The notes below the pieces were generated by a model that saw only the letters and a program-made list of their open reading frames with translations, searched no databases and was not told the origin of the DNA. The translations under genes and the position numbers were made by a program. This document shows, piece after piece, positions 47,301 through 59,444 of a stretch of DNA of 64,000 nt. Position 1 is the stretch's first letter. The number at the start of each line of letters is the position of its first letter. Source of the DNA: Ceratodon purpureus (taxonomy: Eukaryota > Streptophyta > Bryopsida > Pseudoditrichales > Ditrichaceae); the NCBI GenBank assembly GCA_014871385.1, contig CM026422.1:17301199-17365198 (forward strand). The letters are read 5' to 3'.

Positions 47301-49072
47301 TTGCTGAATGAGTAGATATATTTAGCGACCTAAACTGGGATTCTGTCCATGTGAAGGTGATACCTCGAGTAGCCAAAATTTCGGATGGGTACAATCCAGC
47401 CACATGGATGTTGGAAGTCTCCAGCGTTGAAGAGGAGATGCAACTTGGAGTGGACTTCGCGGATATTTACTTGAAGTCGCAGCTTTACCAGTATGAACCA
47501 TCCAGCCTTTCTTTACTTGGAAATTTACTCTGAAAAATCATGCTGGTTGAGGAGGAAGGAGATGTTTTTGTATTCTCCCAATGATCTGCTGCAAATATTC
47601 TTTACTAATCATGTGTTGATCTTGTTCAACTGAGCCTATTCTATCAATAACCTGGCAAGTGCTGCTGTTGCACAGACGCAACAAAGTTCTTGTAAACGAA
47701 CTGCGAGTACCACCCCCAGGCTCGACGGATCTGAGCTTTCCTACAAAGTTCCCCCTGAATTTCATTCAGCAGCTTTGGTGCATCCTTTGGAAGCAAAATT
47801 TGACGTATTGGAGGAGCCCAGACTACAATCTCGTTCGAGGAGCCTTCACATTCAGCACGGCACTTATTTGTGGAAGCATCTTCTGGGGTGTTGGAAAAAA
47901 ATTGTGAGCTCTAGATACATCTTTTTGATTAAGATATAACAAGAAACAAAATAATAATTGTTTGTTATAAGAATTTGTGTATTTTACTGTACTTCAGCCT
48001 TCAAAGTGATCCTTACATTGGAAAAATCCTTGACCTTATGATTATTTTTGTTCAAATGTGGCAGTTCCACGTCGTCAGAATTGAATATCACTATGGGCGC
48101 ATTGTACGGTTCGACGCTCTTCATATGCTTCAACAACGCTGGCACAGTGCAGGCGATGGTGAGCATTGAACGAACGGTCCACTACAGGGAGAAGGCTGCT
48201 GGAATGTACTCTTCCATACCATACGCATTGGCTCAGGTATGTCCATTCTTGCCATTTTTGAGGTGCAGATCTAGTTTAATTTATAACCCATCATTCACAC
48301 ATCAACAATCTATAAACACATTCGTCATCAAAAAACATATCCCTAACATAAGGAAACTTGTCTGTGGAACGTGGAAACAGGTGATAATAGAGTTTCCATA
48401 TGTGTTGGTGCAAACCACCGTATATGGGATCATTACATACGCAATGCTGCAGTTCGAGTGGACAGCAGCAAAGTTCTTCTGGTACTATTACATCTTGTTC
48501 ATCAGCTTGCTGATCTACACATTCTACGGCATGATGATGGTTGCCCTCACTCCCAACTTCATCCTGGCTTCCATTGTGAGCGCTTTCTTCTACACGCTCT
48601 TCAATCTCTTCTCCGGATTCTTGATTCCACGCCCGGTAAGCACACCACTCAAACTATACATCACAATATTCTTTAACATGATATAGATATTTTTGGATTT
48701 GAGTACGTGATATGCCATGATATCAGATTGCGGTGTCCTAAAATGAGCCTCTCATCGATTCATTCACTCAACATACACCATTTTGTGTTGCATTTGCAGG
48801 ACATTCCTCCCTGGTGGATCTGGTACTACTGGTTCTGCCCCTTGGCCTGGACTATATACGGGCTTGTGGCTTCGCAATTTGGCGATAACGATACTCCATT
48901 GCATATCGTAGGATCCACTGATTTGATGACTGTGAAGGAGTATCTTCGCCACAGCCTCGGATTCAAGCACGACTTTCTTGCTGCTGTTGGTCCTGTTCTC
49001 TTCCTATGGATGATATTTTTTGCTGGTATCTTCATCTTTGCCATCAAGTTCCTCAACTTCCAGCGTCGGTAG
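41388..49072 (+). CDS. ABCG: full-size ABCG (PDR-type) ABC transporter
   Basis: Twenty exons with consistent phases: 41388-41981, 42096-42184, 42309-42553, 42723-42799, 42950-43003, 43221-43311, 43465-43766, 43877-44158, 44355-44939, 45085-45250, 45429-45811, 45960-46069, 46211-46433, 46588-46878, 47049-47132, 47357-47490, 47676-47903, 48065-48236, 48381-48635, 48800-49072. The product is 1545 aa, slightly long for plant PDRs because of Ser/Arg-rich N-terminal and linker segments. The order NBD-TMD-NBD-TMD is the reverse orientation typical of ABCG. NBD1: Walker [10 protein letters not shown], signature ISGGQKKR, Walker B VLFMDE. NBD2: Walker A GVSGAGKTT, Walker [13 protein letters not shown], and a degenerate signature LSTEQRKR that is normal for the family. 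The PDR signature PSDYNLVRG-like stretch precedes TMD2. It sits in the plasma membrane and exports hormones, terpenoids or other secondary compounds; the substrate cannot be told here. Looks functional. Confidence 0.95.
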
Positions 49073-49435
49073 GAATCCACGCACACCAGAAGTATGCTTT
49101 GTATGATACAACGTCTTTGTAGAGAATGCAGAGTAGATTAGGCCTGCCATGACCATACTGCAATGGTACTAGGTAGAATTTGGGGCTGGAGACAGACTTG
49201 AGAGCATCATCTGTAGATGACAGTTTCAGAGTGTACGGTACAAGCATCCACAACCAACACGAACCCAAAACTATTACTAAGACTTAGGGTTATCAAATAA
49301 TCAAAAATAGACGTGTTGTGGGAGTGGGACTTCATGTGGAGTCTTGTAGTCCATGAGATCTTCCACTATATATATATATATATATATATTACAACTTTGG
49401 AATTCAACAACCGTACTACATACTCTTGAGTCTTA

Positions 49436-49606
49436 GGGCCGTTTTACACAAGGAGTTGAGGCCATCCAAAGTTGGGGCCATTTCAACCAAAATTCAGCCA
49501 TAATGGCTATGAGTTCGGCCTCAATTGGTCAATTTAACAAGACTGTAACTGGGGCCAAGACTCTTGTATACAAGGGCCTTGGGGCTATCTTGTGTGTAAA
49601 GTCTTT
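49436..49606. mobile_element. short PIF/Harbinger-like MITE
   Basis: GGGCCGTTTTACACAAGG on the left roughly mirrors CTTGTGTGTAAAGTC on the right about 170 bp away. The GGCC...TTTACAC pattern resembles the ends of the Harbinger element at 58555-63801. The inverted ends are imperfect and no clean TTA duplication is seen. A (TA)n run lies at 49365-49389. Confidence 0.35.
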
Positions 49607-49619
49607 GATTCGTTAGGTG

Positions 49620-51010
49620 AATATGATTTAAAACTAGATGAATATGATCCAAATTTAGGTCTGTAGGATCCAAAATTAGAAAATATCATAAAAATTAAGA
49701 TTAAAAAAAACCATATAAGATCTAAAATTGAATAAAAAAGATCCAAAATTGGATGGTATGATCTAAAATTAGGAAAATGGGGGAGAGCACAATAAAGTCG
49801 ACCACAAAGTGCAAAATGTGACCACCAACAAGTGAATATGAAGTGTGCTGTTTTTTAAGGCTCAAAGCTGATTTTGAGCATTTTGGTGTAGTTTTTGAGC
49901 ATTTTAGTCACTTTCTAGAGTGTCATAAGGTATCTTATATACATCTTCATAAAAAGAATATCTTCAATTGAAACTTAATTTGACCACTAGTTCTAATTCA
50001 TGAAAATGAACTTTTCCAAAGTCTTAATTTCTTCATTTGGAGCCATCTATTGTCTTTAGAGGATGTTTTTTTCAATTTGAAAAACAATGTTCGGTGAAAA
50101 AAAACGCACAAAAAGTACCGTAGAAGTGACCCTCTTATAAAGTATCCTTGCGGTACTTTTAGAACCCTAAACCAATCAATGAGTATATTAATTGACTATT
50201 TTAGAATACTTCTTAAACATATAGAGTGCACCGCGAAATTAAAAGTGATTTTGGACAAAACCCTAAACCGTTATGTTCACTTTTCCAAATGACGACCATT
50301 CACTTTGCCTGACTTTGACGTCTCCGTTTTCCATTGTAAACTCAATATCTTTTCTCGCAACTTTGGGAAGTTGAAGAAGATCAAGTCTACTTTCCGTATT
50401 CCAAACTTAATTTTGCATCAACATAACGTACATCCCACTTTCTCTAGTCTTTACAGAAGGGGCAAAAATTGGAAAAAAGATAAGCACTTTTGTGGTTCAC
50501 TTTATTGTGCTTCCCCCCAAATAGGATCCATAATTACAAGAAAAAAACTCAAAATTACAAAAAAGGACCCAGATGATTAAAGAAATATGATTCATAATTT
50601 TTAAAAAATAGGATCTAAAATTAAAAAGATGGTCCAAAAATAGAAATATAATTAAATATGATTTGAAATTAGAAAATTGGATCAAAAAACAAATCAAATT
50701 TGATCAAAATATGATCCAAAATTAGGAAGAGATGATCTAAATTTTGGAAAATAAATTCAAAAATTGGGAAGACATGATCTAAATTTAGGAATATAAGATC
50801 CAAAATTAGAAAGATATGATCTAAAATTAAGAAGTTGTAATCCTAAATTAGGTATATAAGATCCAAATTTGAATAACATGATCTCAAATTAGAAAATAAG
50901 ATCCATAATTAGAAAAATATGATCCAAATTAGCAAATAGGATCAAAAATTTAAAATTACAATCCAAGTTAAAAAAGTTATTCAAAAAATAGAAAATATGA
51001 TCCAATATTA
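49620..51010. repeat. degenerate ~16-bp AT-rich tandem repeats
   Basis: Many loose copies of GATCCAAAATTAGAAAA-type units run through 49620-49775 and 50523-51010. The 739-bp MITE at 49780-50518 is inserted inside this array. No coding function. Confidence 0.7.
49780..50518. mobile_element. MITE family copy 1 (739 bp, 4-bp duplication AAAT)
   Basis: The left end GGGGGAGAGCACAATAAAGT is mirrored on the right by ACTTTATTGTGCTTCCCCCC. AAAT lies directly outside both ends (49776-49779 and 50519-50522). The inside is about 80 percent similar by eye to the copy at 52706-53452. No ORF of note. Confidence 0.8.
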
Positions 51011-51112
51011 CCACCTCAGTATCAACTCAGTATTTCGTTAGCATTTCGTCAGTATGAACTGGAGACTTGGTGTCTGAAGTGCCAGTCATATCATGTGATA
51101 CATGTGTTGCAG

Positions 51113-51280
51113 GTATCCCGATGAACTTCTTAGAATTGAAGTAGGATACAAAGATATAGATTCTTTGCAAACGATGCAGAAACTGCTGCTCGTGTGCTTG
51201 GAATCTTCGCATACTACAAGCCCAATTTTCTCTCAGCAAGCATGGCGACGTCGCTTCGACTTCACGTTCATGGAAAGTAA
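51113..51280 (+). pseudogene. MSH3-like exon relic
   Basis: After a TTGCAG acceptor the frames read YPDELLRIEVGYK and then, past a 2-base insertion, YRFFANDAETAARVLGIFAYY and KPNFLSASMATSLRLHVH. This order is the N-terminal mismatch-recognition domain of MutS homologue MSH3 (Phe of the mismatch-binding YRFF motif, then DAE-AARVLGI, then NFL-AS), as I know the family. The relic has the insertion and a stop shortly after; no other MSH3 exon is nearby. A displaced fragment, not a gene. Confidence 0.7.
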
Positions 51281-51703
51281 AAGTGCAGCCGTCGTGCGAG
51301 CAGGGAGAAACATGTTGGAATTACAAACTCAGATAGAAACAGATAGTATCCAACCTTCAGTGTACATATACAGGATTGCCACTCAACGTGATTTCATTAT
51401 ACTGGCTGTTACATCAGTACTAAAGGACGTGATTAAGCTGCATGTGCATGAATATTGCTGCAGTGCAATATCCACAATTGCACAGGCTTAGAACCGAAAC
51501 GTCTCGGTAAGAGAACATGGCTCGGGTTTTATTATACTCACTCATCACTATTGCTGTATATGTACTTTAAGTGAAAACAAACCAGCAGCAATCCTTCAGA
51601 CGGACTCAACAACCTTGCTCTATCACCTCATCTCGGAGGTCAGTGTCCTCCGATCTCCTCTCCGGACAAGGTCCATGAGTCTCGTGGGCTCTTCCGAGCG
51701 CGC

Positions 51704-51987
51704 TTACATGGTGGAAGCTTGCTTTGAGGCTGAAACGGTGTTGGAAGTGCCGGACTTCAACTTGAAAGTGATCGTGAGATCCCCATTGATGACAATCTCA
51801 GTCAGCGCACCCTCATCCTCCTCGCGCAGAATGTGTTGCTTGAACCCAGCCGTGCCCTCCGAGTTGAAGAGTGCAGAAGTCGTAACCTTGGCCGCAACTG
51901 CCGCTGCAGCCGCCGCAGCAACAGCGCCCGGACCCGTCAGGCTCGCCGGCAGTGACGCAAGGGCCCCCGCCCCCAGGTTGGCAACTC
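51704..51987 (-). pseudogene. PUD-family 3' exon, inverted duplicate copy
   Basis: Minus strand. After an AG acceptor (rc of 51988-51989) the frame codes VANLGAGALASLPASL, an Ala run, KVTTSALFNSEGTAGFKQHI, LREEDEGALTEIVING and KLKSGTSNTVSASKQ, ending in TAA at 51706-51704. This is the C-terminal half of an 'Up-regulated in Daf-2' (PUD) domain protein. Its 5' part is missing here. From 51865 rightward the sequence is identical to the inverted sequence at the right edge of the window, where the same exon follows the PUD gene's first exon on the plus strand. Confidence 0.75.
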
Positions 51988-52118
51988 CTAGCTCCCGGTT
52001 TGCACATCATTATTTTTTCTAATGCTTATAATTGCATTACAAACAGGTTTTATGCAATTCTAAAGGCCCCTTTACACCAGGAGGTCTGGGCCACCCCCAA
52101 ACTACAGCTTAACACACA
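51865..52118. repeat. left arm of a 254-bp perfect inverted repeat
   Basis: Every base matches the reverse complement of 63747-64000, the last bases of the window, so the true repeat is probably longer. The arm covers part of the PUD 3' exon, the intron end and a Harbinger terminus (AGGCCCCTTTACACC from 52064). Identity stops at 52118, where the terminal inverted repeat ends. Confidence 0.95.
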
Positions 52119-52705
52119 TGGGACTTGACAAGTATTAAGAATTCTCGAGAGAAAAGAAGACTTAATTAATTTAGGGTGTTGTCATGAGTAGAAATTAGTA
52201 CCACATATGTTACGTGGAAAAGTCTATGACTTAACTCCTAAAGGCCTTTGAGACCATATTATGGTTGTTGCACTAATAGGTAGGCTATTCTAAGGTCTCA
52301 GTATTGAACCATTTTTGAAAATTTGACTACATATGGTTTTCAATGGTAACTTTTTAATGGCGCAAAATTCAAGGTATTTGGAGTTAAAATGCAAAAGTTA
52401 TGAATTTTAGAAGAAGATGCTCTAAATCTCGGCAATTAATGACCAATTATAATCTCCCATATTTGCCCAAGTTGCTCGTCATTAACAAGGGCAAAAAGTG
52501 ACAAGTTTCAATTTCAAAGGGTGGGCACTTGCAAAATAATGGGTCCAATATTTTTACATCTATATACATTGATAAAAAAATTCATCCAATACATATTTTT
52601 CCATCTTACTAACTATTTCCATCTAGAGGGGTTGCTAATTTTTTTCATCCAAATGATATTTATCATCCATAATTTACTTTGCACCCAACATATTCTTTTC
52701 ATTCA

Positions 52706-53452
52706 GGGTGTAAGCATGGTAAAGTGGACCAGTAAGTGCAATGTGTGATCACTAGAAAGTGAATATGAAGTGTGTTGTTTTCTGAAGCTCTAAGCTGATT
52801 TTGAGCATTTTGGTGTAGTTCTTGAGCATTTTAGTCACTTTTTAGGGTGTCACAAGGTATCTAATAAGCAACTTCATAAAAAGAACATCTTCAATTGATA
52901 CTTAATTTGACCACTAGTTCTAAATCATGAAAATAAACTTTTCCAAAGTTTTGATTTCTTCATTTGGAAATTGGGGCCCTCTATTGTCTTTAGAGGATGT
53001 TTTTTCCAATTTGAAAAACAATGTTCGGTGAAAAAAAACTCACTAAAAGTACCGCAGAAGTGACCCTCTTAAAAAGCATCCTTGCGACACTTTTGGAACC
53101 CTAAACCAATTGATGAGTATATGAATTGACTATTTTAGAATACCTCTTAAACATACAGAGGGCCCCCCATCATCAAAAGTGATTTTTAGATAGTTTTTGA
53201 TTCTTTTCTAGCCACTTTTTCAAATGGTCACATTCACTTTGCTTGGACTTAAAGCCCTCATACAATAACTTAAAAGTGTCTACTTTGCATGAAACTTTTC
53301 CAAGTTGTACAAAAACAAGTTGAGAATCTATATTAGCAAAAAAAATTGACTTCAATAACATTTTTCCATCACTTTTGCATAATTTTAGCAAAAGGGCTGA
53401 AACTGACAAATAGTTAACCACTTTTTTGGTACACTTTACCATGCTTACACCC
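52706..53452. mobile_element. MITE family copy 2 (747 bp, 4-bp duplication TTCA)
   Basis: The left end GGGTGTAAGCATGGTAAAGTG is mirrored by CACTTTACCATGCTTACACCC on the right. TTCA lies outside both ends (52702-52705 and 53453-53456). Internal blocks such as TTGAGCATTTTGGTGTAGTT and CAATTTGAAAAACAATGTTC are shared with the copy at 49780-50518. Confidence 0.8.
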
Positions 53453-53676
53453 TTCACAAAATATTACATCCAATATTTCATTTTTCATTCAAGTTTATTG
53501 AAATTCATCCAATATGGCAATATCTATGACGTGGTAGGATGTCCATCCAGAGGACCCCCGTTTACTAAAACTGCCCTTCAAAATAAAAGGGAAATGTACA
53601 ATTTACTCTTCAAAAAATTCTAGAAATTTTGGATTTAATCCGATAGCGTAAAAAGAATTGTAGTTCTTTTTCTAAA

Positions 53677-53797
53677 GCCCTCTTCACACTAGAAATCAAA
53701 AGTCATGGAGAAAACCAGCCATGGGCCATGGCTCATCCTTGCGAAGTCAAGCACTAAACTTGACGTCATTCGTATATAGTGTAAAGCGACAAGGGGC
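53677..53797. mobile_element. 121-bp Harbinger-like MITE
   Basis: GCCCTCTTCACACTA on the left roughly mirrors TAGTGTAAAGCGACAAGGGGC on the right. TAAA flanks both sides (53673-53676 and 53798-53801), consistent with a TAA-type PIF/Harbinger duplication. Non-coding. Confidence 0.5.
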
Positions 53798-53801
53798 TAA
53801 A

Positions 53802-55121
53802 AACAATGTGTTGAATTTTTTATTTCATTTCCTAATATAAGGTTATGAAAATTTATTAAAAAAATAAAAATAATTGGCCAAATGGCCTCTCGAACTTTTA
53901 GACATGCCCACCTCTTGAGGTGGGCCTAACTAAAAATGGGGGGGTCTTCAAAAATGTGCCTTTTTGTTACCACCAAGTTCAACAAAAGTGATGTCCATGT
54001 CTTTTTTTCCACATTTTGTCCCTTGGTCTGAAATTTTGGGTGTAAAGTGACATTTCTTGGTCCTCTCAATTTCTAGGCCTAACATTGGCTGAAAATTCTT
54101 TTCTCACGGCCTTTCACATCTAGTTTAAAGTGGGCCTCATTGCCATCAACAGACTTATCGTTTGGATTTTCAATTGGACATGTTTAAATTACCCTTTTGG
54201 TAGTTTCGATTTTGGAGAAAGTAAGGCATTTTTAGCACACCCATTTTCACATAATCAAGAGTTTTTAACTTTTTTTCCCTTCCCAAGCTCGTATGGGGCT
54301 CAAACTTGGTGAGTGTATACCTAAGTTCCACATCTACAGGAATTAATGACCTCCACATATCAAATGTGTTTGCAATGTATACGTTTTGGGCATCAAAACT
54401 TCGGTATACTCTTGAAGCAATGTCAAAAACAACTTTTACAGTGACTTTAAATCTTATAATTTTGTATTATATACAATGGATTATTCTAATATCCTCAAAT
54501 TTGGTGTTCACCTTTTTGGATAAAATAGGTACAAGATCCTACGATTGTATATTCAATTGAACGTCTAAATTTAGAAAATAATAGGTTTTTATCAGTAAGG
54601 GTATGTTTTTGGCAGTTTTGGCTCCAAAAACACCAAAGACCTTCAGGGGGTAAGGTAGGCTCCAAAGTACTTTTATATTCAATTATCTAAGTACATTGAG
54701 TACTGGAGAACTGGCATAGCTCGGGATAAGAAATACGCACAAGACATGTTACCATATAATTAAAGAATGTACTTTAAACCAAACTATTGTAACAAACCTA
54801 AATCTATATGCTTTATTTCTATAATCACGGGAATTTTAATATTGAAAAATTAATCATGCAAAGATTTGTATTCCCCTTAAAGAGTAACTTCCAATGTAGG
54901 AAAACTACCCTCCCTCTTAACTAAATAGTGTATTTGGCTTAAGTTACTTGATTAAGATATTTGAACCTTATACACTCATAAGGTTCAAAACTTGGTTTAA
55001 GTTTGCCATGTCATTCCAAATTTTGGCCCTCCAAATGAATACCTCATGAGGTTGTAAAGTAAAATTAGGGAGTCCAATTTCCATTATGTAGACATGATCA
55101 GAGACAAGACAAAAGCTAACA
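53802..55121. other. AT-rich spacer
   Basis: No supported gene or clear repeat. Short open frames (for example 54306-54560) are unremarkable in such AT-rich DNA. Confidence 0.4.
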
Positions 55122-55124
55122 TTA

Positions 55125-55554
55125 GGGGAAAAATTGGGTCTCCAAAGGGCCTTGTAAGACAGCCTGGATTAGGTGAGCTTCCTGCCCGCTGACACTTCTC
55201 TGCGAGATCTCATTGGTGGATATCATGCCCGCTGACAACAAAATTCGCCCCGCTGACAATAGGATTCGCCCCGCTGACAACAGGATCCGCTACTGTCCAA
55301 TGGGGTGACAGCACTGGGCACACGCTCGTTGACAGTGTCATTACTGCTTGTATTGTCTAATGGGTTGACAATAGTGGGCAACGCCTTCGCTGCAAGCGAT
55401 TGGCTAGACCCCCCAAATGCCAACTGTTGGCACAGTTGGCAGCATTTGGCGACCTGCTGGCACCATTGGTGCCAGCAAGTAAAGTGCACGGGCATGGCCT
55501 AATTTTCATGCACAGATTCCGACCAAAGGCTTTTTGGAGACCCCAATCTTCCCC
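55125..55554. mobile_element. 430-bp deletion derivative of the large TIR transposon
   Basis: TTA flanks both ends (55122-55124 and 55555-55557). The first 45 bases match the reverse complement of the right end of 3470-14227 (GGTCTCCAA-GGGCCTTGTAAG). The last 160 bases match the reverse complement of its left end (GACCTGCTGGCACCA, AAGTGCACGGGCATG). So both termini are kept, in inverted orientation, and all genes are lost. Three near-identical CGCTGACAA units (55190-55285) fill the middle. Confidence 0.85.
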
Positions 55555-55557
55555 TTA

Positions 55558-57720
55558 TGTTTGGAAAAAGCTCCTACTTTTTAGATATTATATGTTGAAG
55601 CTGTGTGTAGAACTTTAAAGGCTAAGGTCAGTGGCAATGATATTATTTCTACTTTTAAAGTTTTAGATTTTGTTTAGAGGATTGCTTTAGAAGGGCCACA
55701 AGATGACTATAATTATATTTTGGTTGAGGCCACAGAGTTGTGGAGAAATAGTGCAAATTAAAGGTATTTAAATTCACACCTTGAAAAATATCTTTCAAAG
55801 GGCTCTTCCCAAATCGCTGGGAATCATGATTTAAATGTTTTTTGATGTTACATTTCATAATTTTTCCTAAAAGCTCTTTCTTTGCAATTTTTTTAAATTT
55901 TTTCTTTTATCAAATCATACTTTATCAAAATTAGAGAAGGGGAACACTTGCCTTCAAATGGGAATCATTTGCCTTCAAATGGAAATCCTTAGCCTTCAAA
56001 TGGGAAAGGGTTAGGCTAGGTTCAAATCTTAACAAAGATAGTTCTGATTTTTTACTTTAATTGATCTTGATAATTTTACTACAACTAATAAAAACTTCTA
56101 CATGCAGCTTTTTAGATGATTGCCTTCAAAAAATTTAGAAAAACAACTGAGTTGAATTTTTAAGATGATTTTTCAAATTTTGATAAAACGGGCACTTTTT
56201 TACGGTCATAAGGAATATGCTTCAAAATAATAATTTATTGTTCCATGTAGTTATCTACAAATTAGAGGATGCAAAAGGCATGACTAAAATGTGCACTTTT
56301 CTAGATGAGTGGCTCCATATCTTATATTATTTTACACTTAAATTAATGTTTGGATTTTCATTGAGATAGCAATCTTTTAACTTTACCTACATTTTGTACT
56401 TTGTGATATAAAAAGCCAAAATGATAGTCTAGATCATACATCAATATGATATCCCGAACTGAAACAATTTTTAGTGACTACATGAAAAGACTCATTTAGA
56501 AAGTAGAAAATACTTCTCTAGCAATTAAATTTTAGAAAATTATTAATAGAGACTACAAGGTGAAGAAAACTAGAAAATTGAAGACATGTGGGCACTTGAC
56601 TATGCTTGACCAGTAAAGATCCTTCTTGAAAAGTGGCCAAAATTTCCAAAACTAACTCTTTCTAAGTTTCTACTTAAGCCCAATAAATCTAAATCTGAAC
56701 AGTTTTAGTAAATTCAGCCGTAAGATCTCAAAAATAACTCCAAGTACTACTCATATACCAATACTAGATCTTTGACTTTTCTTTATTTGTGAGATTATAA
56801 AGTTCAAAGTGGGTTGAAATTTGTTATTAGCAAATGTTGAATTTTCTTTTACCCTTGTAAAAATCATATATACTAGAACTTGAATAAATTGGTAGTTTGA
56901 AAATTGAACATGACTTTGGATAAGAATACATTTCAATTAAGGGATTTAAATTTTTCATAAATTCACTTGACAAATTACACAATTACGTTGTAGTAAAATC
57001 TTCTTTTTCAAATAACTTTAGGCCAATATTACTATCATTCAAGTTTATTGCTTCATCTAAGTTGCTGAGTATTGTTTGGACCAAATTGACCAATGACAAA
57101 TTAAAGGAACTTTAGGAAATTACATGGTTATAAAGCAAGGAAGAGAGGCTTGAACAATGTCTTTCTACTTTCCATACACAACTACTACTCGTAAATATAT
57201 GATACAAGTTAAATTTATGTTTTTTTTTTACCATATCTCATTTTCATTCACGTAGCCAGGATCCTTTAGATACTTTGACATACTGATGATCTCAATGGAT
57301 GAAACACATCCCTCACAATACTTACCCAATACTGTCATCCAAAGGATTCCCCAGCGTAGATGCTCACGGTTCATCGCTCATGCTACAGCCTCCCTCGGCA
57401 GCAGAATTATGAAGGACCTCCTTCGCAGGTTTCAACAATGTGGTGTGTGACAATACCCATCTTTTCGGTATCGCCAACTTACCTGCGACCCCTGCATGGG
57501 AAGTCTTCACAAGAGCCACGTGCCTCTGTAGCATCGAGTTCGGAGAGGTCTTAGCTCGCACTACTAGAAAAAACGTAATGGAACAACTAAGAAACAACAC
57601 GATCGTGGCCCTTGCATATCACAACAGCGTGGCCACAAAGCCACGAGGCTCTCGTGAAAAATTCATCAGATCATTAACGTTGAGTTCTATCCATCTTCTC
57701 CGATCTCGACCGGGATGGTG
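55558..57720. other. AT-rich spacer before the PUD gene
   Basis: No supported gene. GGGAATCATTTGCCTTCAAAT-like units repeat three times near 55935-56000. The last 300 bases are of normal GC and should contain the PUD promoter. Confidence 0.4.
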
Positions 57721-57729
57721 TATATATAT
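57721..57729 (+). promoter_or_regulatory. TATA box of the PUD gene
   Basis: TATATATAT followed by GTAC, 160 bases before the PUD start codon, at a normal distance for a transcript with a short leader. It stands out because its surroundings are not AT-rich. Confidence 0.45.
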
Positions 57730-59444
57730 GTACCCCCAATTCGGCGTCCCCATCAGTATCTTTCCATGTACATGAGCGTTGCCGAGTGAGCGCTTTCGTT
57801 CTGCGTGTTCGATCTCAGAGAGTCATAACATATCTGGTTCACCAGTTTCATCCAGCTAGTCGATCGACCGCCTTCGCAGCAAGCGACCATGGTGACCAAG
57901 CGCACAGCATTCGCCTCCGTCTGCAACAACACCTCCGGCCCCCTCGTGGCCGTCTCAGTCGTCCACAAGTACAGCGACAACTACAAGAACCAGCATCAGT
58001 GGGGCATCATCCAACCCAACGAGATTCCCTCGGACAACATGGAGGTCGTATACACCACTGGTGCCTTCACCACGGGCCGCGACTGGTAGGTCATCATCTG
58101 GTACAGCGCGGACATGAAGACGCTCTACTACTCCAACCCCAACAACTTTCGCGACATCATCGACAAGCTCGAGAGCATTGCGCCGGATGCCATCGCAGCT
58201 GCGGCGGAGGCCCAGGGTGGCAACTCCTGTATAAGAAGCAGGGGTCACCGGCTTAAGAAGGGGAATTGAAGCTGAAAATGGAAAAATAATAACATATAAT
58301 AAGCTTATTATACGATATAGTAAGCTTGGATAAGCTTGGAAAAGCTTATTATACGATATAATAAGCTTGAAACGATATTATAAGTTTTTAAAACCCCAAA
58401 AAAAAGCTGGGGGGTCTGGACGGTGACCCCTACATAAGAAAAATCCTTATTATAAGTTCTCAAAACCAAATTTCAGACCCCAAATGTGGTCTGATCAGAA
58501 CAAATGTGGTGTCAGTAGAAAGCTACTATCCTCTACTCTCTTTTGGTATCCTTAAGGCCCCGGCCCCCTTCCCACCAGGAGGTGGGATGTTGCTAACGCG
58601 TTAGTTAACACGGAGGTCTGTAAATGCGCTTTCACATAGTGGAGCGGAGGTAAATGCCGAGCCTAGTCACGGGGTGACATGGCAGGTGTGGTCCACGAAC
58701 TTATCTACGGTTGCATGGGGGTGCTTAGACGGTGGCGAGAAATTGATACGGAAGGAACAGTAATGCCGAAAATAGGAAAAAAAGGTCGAAACATGCAGAG
58801 GTATGGAGAAGCTGTAGGGGGACGGCCATTAAGGTGTAGTTTGCATTCAGTTTTTAACGGGGTCACACAGAGATTTTCGGCAACTTTTTAAGTGCCCGTC
58901 TGGCTGCCCTACAAACTGCCCTCTAAAAGAAATCTTTCTACACTGTTCATAAGGACTTCGGGACTTGTGCCTTGAAGAGAGTACTGTACTGCACCTCATC
59001 GACGTTGCTTGTCACTTCTCTCGTCCTAGGGAGGTTCCACCGCAGCGCTTCTAGCAATGGCCGACGCCGGTATACCCCTGCATGGTGATGCGGTTCCACA
59101 AGGTAAGTTTCTTGTGAATTTAAAATTCTTTTTTGCTTTACATTTTGAAGAAACGAGTGCATACCATGATGATTTCTGAGAGTGCTTAGAGGTAGGAGTA
59201 GAAGCCTTTCAGTTCTCTAGAAAACTATTGAGGGGAGTTTGATTTTTAGTAACCTACCTGTGAACGGCCCCCCGAAGCTGTCACCATTTCCAGAATGTCG
59301 AAGCTGTTCTTGAGTCACGCAGCAGACCCTGCCTTGGGGAATTTGTAGCTACATCTCTCCTGCACACCCAACCCACACCCCTCCGATGGTAAAGTAAGAA
59401 CCTGGATGTTTACATGAGACATAAGAGGACTGAGAGAGAAATGC

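Noticed and set aside
49620-51010. CRISPR-like or satellite array
   Set aside because: The units are degenerate AT-rich strings without constant repeat and spacer structure; this is a plant nuclear context.
51615-52022. 135-aa plus-strand ORF
   Set aside because: It is the shadow of the minus-strand PUD 3' exon, which gives a recognisable protein with a splice acceptor.
57786-58256. 156-aa ORF overlapping PUD exon 1
   Set aside because: Out of frame with the recognisable PUD sequence; no domain of its own.
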